A DNA stretch of 32,926 bases, taken from contig NZ_PEHF01000052.1 of assembly GCF_015762685.1 (NCBI RefSeq), positions 1 to 32,926 on the forward strand, read 5' to 3'. Below are positions 26,457 to 32,926 of the stretch, piece by piece. Position 1 is the first letter of the stretch; each line of letters opens with the position of its first letter. Both the position numbers and the translations under genes were made by a program. The DNA is from Candidatus Symbiopectobacterium sp. 'North America' (GTDB lineage: Bacteria > Pseudomonadota > Gammaproteobacteria > Enterobacterales > Enterobacteriaceae). The notes beneath the pieces were generated by a model. The model saw only the letters and a program-made list of their open reading frames with translations, was not told the DNA's origin and did not search any database.

Positions 26457-26858
26457 ATGAGCGGGACACGCGTTGAAGGGAGTCTGTGGCACACGTTGCC
26501 GGAGCCGGAAGCGACCGATGCTGAAACCGCGATGGACGCTCAGAAATTTATGCAACTGATAGCTCAAAAGGCAACGCATTACACCTCTTCTCCGCTTTCA
26601 CCTTATGCGCATCGCCGACAGCGTTATCGCATGGTGAGTTGCAATGGGGAAGTGATCCTGTGTGAGGTCAGCGAGCGGGACGGTGAACTTCACCTTTGTA
26701 TCCAGGTGCCTCAGCGCGAGCTGTTCGACACCTTGAGCCTTATTTCATCTTGGCTCTGCGCGCGTTTGCGCGAGGAAGGACATGCCGTTGTTCTGGAGGT
26801 TGAATATGTTAAGGACGACCCAGGATGCGTGGAACCTGGCGCAGTATCTTCCTCCTGA
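26457..26858 (+). CDS. ssaP: T3SS needle-length/substrate-switch protein SsaP (SctP)
   Basis: SctP measures the needle and triggers the switch to later substrates. From ATG 26457 the 133-residue product lines up with Salmonella SsaP (124): MSGTRVEGSLWHTLPE (SsaP MRITKVEGSLGLP), then AMDAQKFMQLIAQKA, QRYRMVSCNGEVILCEV, and the C-terminal IQVPQRELFDTLSLISSWL. An upstream in-frame ATG at 26427 is less well supported. It overlaps ssaQ by 53 bases. There is an 82-base gap before it with no ribosome site of note. Confidence 0.78.
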   Translation: MSGTRVEGSLWHTLPEPEATDAETAMDAQKFMQLIAQKATHYTSSPLSPYAHRRQRYRMVSCNGEVILCEVSERDGELHLCIQVPQRELFDTLSLISSWLCARLREEGHAVVLEVEYVKDDPGCVEPGAVSSS

Positions 26859-27783
26859 GGGCGTAAACGCAGGCGAATTGCATATCGGTTTACAAACGTG
26901 GACACGCGCTCAATCCGGGGTAGTTATAACGCTTTCCTTCGATGAAGGCACATCGGTGAGCCACGTTTGGCTGGAGGACACCGGGTGGCGGGCACTGTGC
27001 GAGCAGATGCTTGGCACGTCTGAGGTGGTAACGGTAAATGCGTTATTGCTTGAGGAGATCGCAGAGTGGGCGCTATCGCCATTGCTGGCACATTGCCAGG
27101 CCAGCATGGTGCGGGAGAATGCGGCACCGTGCCCTTGTAGCGCGCTGTCCGAGCAATGGTGCGTCGTTTTTACCTGGCAGGTGGAACAGGTTGCTTTTCA
27201 GGCCGTGCTGTTTGGCAATACTGACGCTGGGTTTAAGCATCTGCATGCGTTGCTTGTGCCTGATTGTGTCCCCACTGGTCCATTGCCACCGTTGCGATGT
27301 GCGCTGTATGCCGGAGAGTGTGAGCTCCCGCTGTCTGTTTTACGGAGGCTGACGCGGGGGGAAGGGATCCCAATACACCCGTATGGTGATTTACGTGCGG
27401 GGCATTTCTCCTTGTCGCCGTTGCTGAAGCAGGCGGCGTATGTCCAGATAAACGGAGATAACACGATGCACTGTAGAGCGTTAGGCGCTGAGCTTGAAAA
27501 TAGCGCTAGTGAAATACCGGATCAACCCGCTAGCGCCGAGTCGATGTCAGTGGATCTTGCGGCACTGCCGCAAAAATTGTTGGTTGAGGTCGGGCAGGTC
27601 ACGCTGACACTGGGATCACTGCGAACGCTACAGGTGGGCGACACAGTGGCGGTGAACGCCGAGTTCTCTCCGGAAGTAACACTGAAATTGAATGGCTGTG
27701 CCATTGGCAAAGGTGCGCTGATTGGCTGCAGCGACCGTTTTTTGGTGCAAATCCGGCAATGGTATCTCACTGCACAAGATTGA
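26806..27783 (+). CDS. ssaQ: T3SS sorting-platform protein SsaQ (SctQ)
   Basis: SctQ makes the pods of the cytosolic platform that receive substrates. ATG 26806 is preceded by an excellent GGAGG at 26795-26799, which outweighs an ATG at 26782. The 325-residue product has a variable N-terminal region and a first SpoA-like domain. It ends with a clear SpoA2 domain (KLLVEVGQVTLTLGSLRTLQ, then VGDTVAV and LNGCAIGKGALI), the flagellar FliN-like module. Salmonella SsaQ has 322. It overlaps ssaP by 53 bases. No damage is seen. A second, internal product is likely. Confidence 0.9.
   Translation: MLRTTQDAWNLAQYLPPEGVNAGELHIGLQTWTRAQSGVVITLSFDEGTSVSHVWLEDTGWRALCEQMLGTSEVVTVNALLLEEIAEWALSPLLAHCQASMVRENAAPCPCSALSEQWCVVFTWQVEQVAFQAVLFGNTDAGFKHLHALLVPDCVPTGPLPPLRCALYAGECELPLSVLRRLTRGEGIPIHPYGDLRAGHFSLSPLLKQAAYVQINGDNTMHCRALGAELENSASEIPDQPASAESMSVDLAALPQKLLVEVGQVTLTLGSLRTLQVGDTVAVNAEFSPEVTLKLNGCAIGKGALIGCSDRFLVQIRQWYLTAQD
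27466..27783 (+). CDS. ssaQ: Probable internal product SsaQ-short (SctQ C-terminal isoform)
   Basis: In Salmonella ssaQ, an internal start makes a 106-residue C-terminal protein that stabilises SsaQ. Here ATG 27466 is in frame, with CGGAG at 27453-27457 and 8 bases spacing, and yields 105 residues covering the SpoA2 domain. The match in size and an evident ribosome site support dual translation. A later in-frame ATG at 27544 lacks a site. Confidence 0.68.
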   Translation: MHCRALGAELENSASEIPDQPASAESMSVDLAALPQKLLVEVGQVTLTLGSLRTLQVGDTVAVNAEFSPEVTLKLNGCAIGKGALIGCSDRFLVQIRQWYLTAQD

Positions 27784-27877
27784 GCGGTGGTGGGGGCAAG
27801 ATGGGGTGAATGCCCGGTAGGTGCGCCTGGTTTAGCCGAGGTATAAGGGGACGTCAACTTTATAGCGTGGAACTCAC

Positions 27878-28525
27878 ATGTCACTACCTGACTCTCCCTG
27901 GCAGTTAATTGCGCTTCTGTTTGTGCTTTCACTGCTGCCGCTGATTATCGTAATGGGAACCTCGTTTCTCAAACTGACGGTGGTCTTTTCCATCTTGCGT
28001 AATGCCCTGGGGATCCAGCAGGTGCCGCCAAATATGGCGCTGTATGGCCTTGCGCTGGTGCTGTCGCTGTTTATCATGGCCCCGACACTACTGGCGGTAA
28101 AGGCGCAGTGGCATCCGGTCGCCGTTGAGGGCGAAACTGCCTGGATGAGCGGTTGGGACAGTCAGGCGCTGACGCCCTATCGCCACTTTCTGATAAAAAA
28201 CACTGAAGATAAGCAGGTGCATTATTTTCAGAATCTGGTTGCGAAAACCTGGCCGGAAGAGGCGCGTCGCACGGTGAAGGACGACTCATTACTCATTTTG
28301 CTGCCAGCGTTCACGGTCAGTCAATTGACCCAGGCGTTTCGTATCGGCTTATTGATATATCTGCCGTTTCTTGCCATTGATCTGTTGGTGTCCAATATCC
28401 TGCTGGCGATGGGGATGATGATGGTCTCTCCCATGACCATCGCCTTACCGTTCAAACTGTTGATTTTTCTCTTGGCCGGCGGTTGGGACCTGATCCTTGC
28501 TCAGTTAGTACAGAGTTTCGTATGA
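27878..28525 (+). CDS. ssaR: T3SS export gate protein SsaR (SctR/FliP family)
   Basis: SctR forms the core of the export gate with SctS and SctT. The 215-residue product equals SsaR in length. It has membrane segments at about 9-27 and 48-70, and two near the C-terminus (IGLLIYLPFLAIDLLVSNIL, MMMVSPMTIALPFKLLIFLL). FliP-family motifs are present, such as GTSFLKLTVVFSILRNALG and QQVPPNMALYGLALVLS. A noncoding gap of 94 bases separates it from ssaQ, unlike the overlap usual in this operon, and its ribosome site is weak. Its stop overlaps ssaS (ATGA). Confidence 0.96.
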   Translation: MSLPDSPWQLIALLFVLSLLPLIIVMGTSFLKLTVVFSILRNALGIQQVPPNMALYGLALVLSLFIMAPTLLAVKAQWHPVAVEGETAWMSGWDSQALTPYRHFLIKNTEDKQVHYFQNLVAKTWPEEARRTVKDDSLLILLPAFTVSQLTQAFRIGLLIYLPFLAIDLLVSNILLAMGMMMVSPMTIALPFKLLIFLLAGGWDLILAQLVQSFV

Positions 28526-28788
28526 ATGAATCCACTCTGACGTACCTGATGACCCAACTGTTGTGGATCGTCTTGCTGACCTCATTGCCGATCATTGTTG
28601 TCGCGTGTGTGGTCGGCGTACTGGTTAGCTTGTTACAAGCGTTGACGCAGATACAGGATCAGACCCTGCAATTTATGATCAAACTGCTGGCCGTGGCGCT
28701 GATGCTGATGGCGACCTATCACTGGCTTGGCGGCATCCTGCTGGGATATACACGCCAGGTGCTATTGCAAATAAGTGCGCATGCATGA
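28522..28788 (+). CDS. ssaS: T3SS export gate protein SsaS (SctS/FliQ family)
   Basis: The 88-residue product has two membrane segments (LLWIVLLTSLPIIVVACVVG and MIKLLAVALMLMATYHWLG) with the conserved SLLQALTQIQDQTLQF loop between them, the standard SctS pattern and length. ATG 28522 overlaps the ssaR stop by four bases and the next gene overlaps its own stop in the same way. It is intact. Confidence 0.96.
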   Translation: MNESTLTYLMTQLLWIVLLTSLPIIVVACVVGVLVSLLQALTQIQDQTLQFMIKLLAVALMLMATYHWLGGILLGYTRQVLLQISAHA

Positions 28789-29558
28789 ATCTGGTGCTTA
28801 ACGAAGAGATCGCGCATCTGGCTTTTCTTATGATGCGCCCGCTGGGGATGACCCTGCTGTTTCCGCTGTTGCAGGCAGGGAATCTGGGGGCGCCGTTAGT
28901 GAGAAACGCGGTGTTAATGGCGATTGCATTGCCGATGTTGGCAGTGGTACCAATGCCCCAGGATATTGGTGAGGGGTGGACATGGTTGAGCTATATTCCT
29001 GGAGAATTGCTTATCGGACTGGTATTGGGGTTCTGTGGCGCAATTCCTTTTTGGGCCGTGGATATGGCGGGATTTATTATCGATTCACTGCGTGGTGCAA
29101 CTATGAGCGCGGTATTCAACCCTGCGATGTCTGTCAAGTCGTCACTTTTTGGTTTGTTGTTCAGCCAGTTTCTCTGTGCGCTGTTTTTTATTAGCGGCGG
29201 TATAAATTTGCACCTGAGCGTGCTGTATGACTCTTACCATTACCTACCGCCTGGCAATACGCTGGCATTTAATCAGCCGCTGTTGGATTTTATCAAGGTG
29301 GAGTGGCAGGCGCTCTATCACCTGTGTTTAAGCTTCTCCTTGCCGGCCGTGTTAGTGATGGTGTTGAGAGATATGGCGCTGGGGTTGTTGAATCGTTCGG
29401 CGCAGCAGTTGAACGTGTTCTTTCTGGCTATGCCCATCAAAAGCCTGTTGGTCTTGTTGCTGCTGATCGTATCGCTGCCCTATGCGTTGCACCACTATCT
29501 GGTGGAGAGTGAGCGCCTCTACCAACATGTTGGTGAGTGGTTGGCTCAACATGAGTGA
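28785..29558 (+). CDS. ssaT: T3SS export gate protein SsaT (SctT/FliR family)
   Basis: SctT is the third core export gate subunit. The 257-residue product has several membrane segments and FliR-family motifs such as the early PLGMTLLFPLLQAGNLGAP, GELLIGLVLGFCGAIPFWAV and NVFFLAMPIKSLLVLLLLI. Salmonella SsaT has 259. ATG 28785 overlaps ssaS (ATGA), and the end overlaps ssaU by 8 bases. It is intact. Confidence 0.96.
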   Translation: MNLVLNEEIAHLAFLMMRPLGMTLLFPLLQAGNLGAPLVRNAVLMAIALPMLAVVPMPQDIGEGWTWLSYIPGELLIGLVLGFCGAIPFWAVDMAGFIIDSLRGATMSAVFNPAMSVKSSLFGLLFSQFLCALFFISGGINLHLSVLYDSYHYLPPGNTLAFNQPLLDFIKVEWQALYHLCLSFSLPAVLVMVLRDMALGLLNRSAQQLNVFFLAMPIKSLLVLLLLIVSLPYALHHYLVESERLYQHVGEWLAQHE

Positions 29559-30624
29559 GAAAACGGAGCAACCCACCCACAAAAGACGGCAGGATGGTGA
29601 AAAAGAGGGGCAGGTGATCAAAAGCGTTGAGCTGACCTCCGGCGCACAACTGCTCGCTTTATTTCTTTTTTTTCATTTTTTTTCCGATGCGCTGGTACAA
29701 AACATCACCTTGCTCATCCAGGAATCTCTGCGCGTTATTAATGCTCCTTTCTCCTATGCACTGGGCACGATTGTGCATGCGCTGGTGAAGGAGTGCTGGC
29801 TGGTGCTGCTTTATCTGGGAGCGATGGTAAGCGTTGCCACCGTTTTCAGCGTGCTGATTCAAATTGGTTTTGTGGTTGCCAGTAAGGCCGTAGGTTTCAA
29901 GGGAAGTAAACTTAACCCGGTGAACAATCTTAAACAGATTGTTTCCTGGCGCAGCGTGGTTGAACTGCTCAAATCCTGTTTGAAAGTGGTGCTGCTGTGC
30001 GTGATTTTTCTCTTGTTGTTCTATGCCTACGCGTCGACGTTTCGCGCGTTGCCTTACTGCGATCCTCACTGCGCATTACCCACTTTTTCCTCCATCATGC
30101 GTTTTATGTGGTTTGGCATGCTTGGTTTTTATCTGGTACTGGCAGTGGCGGATTATAGCTATCAGCGTTTTCATACATTGAAGCAGCAGCGCATGAGCAA
30201 AGAGGATATCAAACAGGAAAACAAGAACAGGGAAGGCGATCCTCATATTAAACAGTGTCGTCGTGCGCTACAGCGCGAAGTGCAAAGCGGCAGTCTGGCA
30301 CAAAACGTCAGGCAATCGGCGGTGATTGTGCGCAATCCGACGCATTTGGTGGTTTGCCTGGGATACGATCCCGAGACGATGCCAGTGCCGCGCGTGTTGG
30401 AGAAAGGCAGGGATGCCATGGCGCAACACATTGTCGAGTTGGCGCAACGTGAGGGCATTCCGATGGTAGAAAACATCCCTCTGGCGCGCACGCTGTTTTA
30501 TGATGTGAAATGCGGCGAACGTATCCCTGATGCACTTTTCGAGCCGGTTGCCGCGCTGCTGCGCATTGTCTTGCAGATCGATTACGCGTCTCGCGAGGAG
30601 GTCGGTGGAGAGGGGCTCAACTGA
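29551..30624 (+). CDS. ssaU: T3SS export switch protein SsaU (SctU/FlhB family)
   Basis: SctU switches export specificity after self-cleavage. ATG 29551 gives 357 residues (SsaU 352). It opens with MSEKTEQPTHKRRQDGEKEG, the standard SctU N-terminus, then four membrane segments up to about 205. The cytosolic domain has the autocleavage motif NPTH at residues 262-265 (context IVRNPTHLVV). The two runs of eight T near 29666-29683 fall in a phenylalanine-rich membrane segment and are in frame. It is the last gene of the island on the plus strand and overlaps ssaT by 8 bases. It is intact. Confidence 0.96.
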   Translation: MSEKTEQPTHKRRQDGEKEGQVIKSVELTSGAQLLALFLFFHFFSDALVQNITLLIQESLRVINAPFSYALGTIVHALVKECWLVLLYLGAMVSVATVFSVLIQIGFVVASKAVGFKGSKLNPVNNLKQIVSWRSVVELLKSCLKVVLLCVIFLLLFYAYASTFRALPYCDPHCALPTFSSIMRFMWFGMLGFYLVLAVADYSYQRFHTLKQQRMSKEDIKQENKNREGDPHIKQCRRALQREVQSGSLAQNVRQSAVIVRNPTHLVVCLGYDPETMPVPRVLEKGRDAMAQHIVELAQREGIPMVENIPLARTLFYDVKCGERIPDALFEPVAALLRIVLQIDYASREEVGGEGLN

Positions 30625-30666
30625 CAGAAAAAAAAGACCGGACCAAGGTATGGTGCCTGTCAAAGC

Positions 30667-30700
30667 GCAAAGAGAACCATAATGGAGTTGTGCTCTTTGC
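30667..30700. terminator. Possible hairpin between convergent ssaU and minus-strand gene
   Basis: Inverted 8-bp arms GCAAAGAG (30667-30674) and CTCTTTGC (30693-30700) enclose an 18-base loop, in the short gap between ssaU and the oppositely oriented small gene. There is no T run, so this is only a weak candidate for a terminator. Confidence 0.3.
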
Positions 30701-30720
30701 AAAATCGATAAATATCGCGC

Positions 30721-31038
30721 TTACTGACTGTCAACGTGCGTGTTAAATCCTTGTTGCAGACCACAATTGGTTAAGAGATTTTCATACAGCTTTATCCCGA
30801 TAAGCAGGCTGGTGTATTTGTTGTATAACGCGTCATGGTGTGCCTTGATATAGACAGAAAACGACTCTTCAGTCAGCAATTTATTGATTTTCAAGTGATT
30901 GCAGTTGTTGATGTACACATCCAACGAGTGATACTTTTTTTGCATCATCTGCTGAAGCAGCGCCGTAATCTGCTCAAGCTCAGATAAGAACGTATCGTAA
31001 TCGGCCAATATTTTCTGACGCTCTCCATGACTACCCAT
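30721..31038 (-). CDS. Hypothetical small protein
   Basis: The product is not recognised. The 105-residue protein is helical and cytosolic in appearance, with leucine- and lysine-rich stretches ([19 protein letters not shown], then LDVYINNC and [19 protein letters not shown]), no signal peptide and no membrane segment. A ribosome site, AAGGAAAAG, precedes its ATG at 31038. It lies next to the T3SS and converges on ssaU. Size, charge and position are compatible with a T3SS chaperone or small export-related protein, but nothing in the sequence proves it. The run-on end of the broken chemoreceptor frame overlaps it on the same strand. Confidence 0.55.
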   Translation of the reverse strand: MGSHGERQKILADYDTFLSELEQITALLQQMMQKKYHSLDVYINNCNHLKINKLLTEESFSVYIKAHHDALYNKYTSLLIGIKLYENLLTNCGLQQGFNTHVDSQ

Positions 31039-31121
31039 ATCTTTTCCTTATATTTATCGTTGTATTGGGTTTTACCATAGCGCCCCGAAAGCCTGATGCT
31101 CAGGGTGCTGTACACTGTGTA

Positions 31122-32753
31122 TCTGAAGCTCGTCCAATCGTCCGCGTTTTTCTCTGTTGATCGAGATGGCGTTGGTAACATAGTGACGGGCGTTGAAGTC
31201 TGCGCGACTCTCAGCGATGGCGGTGCAATGTCATAACCTGCAACGTTAAAGACGGACACTTCTATGACAAGCTGGTCGGCTTGCTCCTTGATACTTTGTG
31301 CTGTGGCCGCAGATTCCTCTACCAGGTCCATTTGGCTGACAGCGATCCCTACCTGTTCAACCCCGGTCGATTGCTCTGCGCTGGCGGAGACGGCGTCGGT
31401 TAACTGGCTAATGGACGCGACAACTTGTTGCATCGTTTCCCCAGCTTTATCAACCAGCGAAGAACCTTGATCGACACGCTCCACTCTGGCGGTAATCAGA
31501 CTTTTGATCTCCTTCGCTGCGTCAGCACTTCGCTGTGCCAGACTACGCACTTCTCCCGCCACCACGGAGAATCCGCGTCCTTGTTCCCCTGTGCGGGCGG
31601 CCTCAACGGCAGCGTTGAGCGCTAATATATTGGTCTGGAAAGAATGCTATCGATGACGTTGATTATATTGGCAATACTGTGAGAGCTCTCATTAATGGAC
31701 TTCATGGTCTCCACCACATCATCCACGACATTGCCGCCTTGCTGCGCTACCGAGCTCGCATTTTGCGCCAACACATTTGCTTGACGAGCGTTATCTGCAT
31801 TATTTTTCACTGTTATTCCCAACTGTATTATGGTGGATGAGGTCTCTTCCAGCGCACTTGCCTGCTCTTCTGTGCGCGATGACAGATCGGCGTTGCTTTG
31901 GGCTATCTGCATGCTGGCGGTAGCCACGCTTTCGGCGTTGTTTCTGACGCTGATAACCATCCGTGTCAGTGCTGACTGCATCTCCTTCATCGCTTCCAGA
32001 AGTTGGCCGATTTCATCGCGGCTGCCCGCCGTTATCGCACCACTGAGATCGCCGACACTGATACGTTTCGCAGAAGAGAGCGCCATGGCTAACGGGGTAG
32101 TGACGCTGCGCGTTAAGCGCCAGGAAATCAGGCACCCTAAAAGAGTTGAGATGACCGACAGCAGTAGCATCCAGTACAGGGCTTTGTTCGTGTAATCCTT
32201 GATTGTTTACTTTGCGTTATCCATATAGGTTTTTTGCAATTCAGTAAATTCAGCGAGTTTGTTAAAATAAACCCTCTGGACGTTGGCTATTTCACCAAAT
32301 ACCAACGCTGTTGCCTGGTCATCCTTATCTTTCATGGCATAGTTAACGGCTTTATTAATATAAGTGCTGTACTCTTTTCTAATCTCAATGAATTGGTTGA
32401 ATAAATCTCTGCCTTCATTGGTACTGACTATCATATCAAGTTTTTTATATATTTCACTCGCAGTGTTGGTTGTTTTTTCGATAATATTTTTGAGGTTTTG
32501 CTTTTCTTGCTTCTGATCTTCAGGGAGTAGAATGATATCACGCAGGATACGTATGTTGGCATTAAGGATATCCTGGATGCCATGTAACATATCCAACTTT
32601 CACCATCCGATTTTCAGTGATTTCTCCGAGTTCAATCTCGATGTTCTTTATGAAGTAATAACTTAGGGAGGTTAATGCAATCGTTAATATGATTAACACA
32701 CCAAACTCTAAAAAAAGCCTATTGCCAATTCTCATATTTTTAAAAATATTCAT
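31122..32753 (-). pseudogene. Methyl-accepting chemotaxis protein, multiply disrupted
   Basis: The parts in order are an N-terminal membrane segment (FGVLIILTIALTSLSYYFI), a four-helix ligand-binding region, a second membrane segment and HAMP (SWRLTRSVTTPLAMALSSAK), and a signalling domain with TVKNNADNARQAN and [20 protein letters not shown]. Lesions are: a +1 frameshift at about 32592-32595; an in-frame TAA at 32207-32209; a one-base loss at about 31642-31643, where [14 protein letters not shown] is expected; and loss of eight codons (the TQQNAALV repeat unit) near 31319-31325. A further shortening near [11 protein letters not shown] is likely. The final Phe codon (31125-31127) of the usual DDWTSF end is followed by AGA, so the normal stop also seems lost. 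Frames total about 1,600 bases, close to a normal receptor. It cannot be functional. Confidence 0.92.
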
Positions 32754-32926
32754 ACAAATTCCATATGTTTTGTCTATTTAAAAAACACCTAATATAATTA
32801 TTTAGCACACTACCCGCTGTTTTAAAATCATAGGTAATATATAATTTAATTATAGTAGGTTACCTAAATAACTTTGCATATTACCGCTCCACTTTAGCCA
32901 GCCCATGTTGATTACCGGGAAACGGT
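32754..32926. promoter_or_regulatory. AT-rich upstream region of the chemoreceptor with inverted repeats
   Basis: This stretch ahead of the minus-strand receptor contains no gene. TAGGTAA at 32831-32837 and TTACCTA at 32860-32866 form an inverted pair, and the second is part of the near-palindrome TAGGTTACCTA (32856-32866). These could be operator sites, but no regulator can be named and no firm -35/-10 is drawn. Confidence 0.3.

Noticed and set aside
29660..29690. Frameshift at two T8 runs in ssaU
   Set aside because: Both runs translate to Phe-rich membrane sequence in the single continuous frame and the protein is the normal length, so no lesion is present.
32207..32596. Stand-alone small helical protein on the minus strand
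   Set aside because: It is the periplasmic ligand-binding segment of the chemoreceptor, in frame with its second membrane segment apart from a TAA codon, and so belongs to the pseudogene.
1..32926. Insertion sequence, CRISPR array, phage gene, tRNA or toxin-antitoxin pair
   Set aside because: No transposase or integrase motif, regularly spaced repeats, cloverleaf sequence or toxin-antitoxin pair was recognised by eye. A weak remnant could be missed.

Overview
The window looks like a gammaproteobacterial (Enterobacterales) chromosome segment with moderately high GC content. It carries a degraded histidine-utilisation-type catabolic cluster (57-7776), a complete-looking but damaged Salmonella SPI-2-type type III secretion island (7811-30624), and a degraded chemoreceptor gene with a small unknown gene (30721-32753). 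Genes with frameshifts, nonsense codons, deletions and a lost start codon sit beside intact ones, which suggests a lineage that recently relaxed selection, such as a Sodalis-like host-associated bacterium. That genus guess is inference only. No transposase, tRNA, rRNA or CRISPR was seen.

Region 1 (57-7776, plus strand) holds a chimeric remnant of a LysR regulator joined to the tail of a substrate-binding protein, an intact permease and ATPase of the nitrate/sulfonate/taurine ABC family, a terminator, hutH (frameshifted), hutU (intact), a HisC-like aminotransferase (frameshifted) and an iron-type 2-oxoacid reductase/alcohol dehydrogenase related to HcxA/GldA (frameshifted). Intact, the set would import a histidine- or imidazole-type compound, deaminate it to urocanate and hydrate it, with a side route by transamination and reduction. 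Most of it is now broken.

Region 2 is the T3SS. A divergently transcribed SsrA/SsrB-type phosphorelay (minus strand, intact, D56 and C203 kept in SsrB) faces the structural genes. These follow in SPI-2 order: ssaB, ssaC, ssaD, ssaE, sseA, sseB, sscA, sseC, sseD, sseE, ssaG, ssaH, ssaI, ssaJ, sctK, ssaK, ssaL, (ssaM), ssaV, ssaN, ssaO, ssaP, ssaQ, ssaR, ssaS, ssaT, ssaU. sscB, sseF and sseG are absent. Five units carry lesions: ssaD has an in-frame TAA; sseC is frameshifted at a G7 tract; the needle gene ssaG has ATA where ATG is expected; ssaM is reduced to a stub fused in frame to ssaV; the ATPase gene ssaN has lost about 76 nt. As read, the machine should not assemble or secrete normally. 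Much of the rest, including regulators, export gate, translocator SseB/SseD and gatekeeper, is still open, so decay appears recent.

Region 3 (minus strand, convergent with ssaU) has an unrecognised 105-codon gene and a methyl-accepting chemotaxis protein pseudogene with at least four independent lesions. The main caution throughout is that single-base indels, especially those in G runs, could be sequencing errors. The multi-base deletions and nonsense codons are harder to explain that way.
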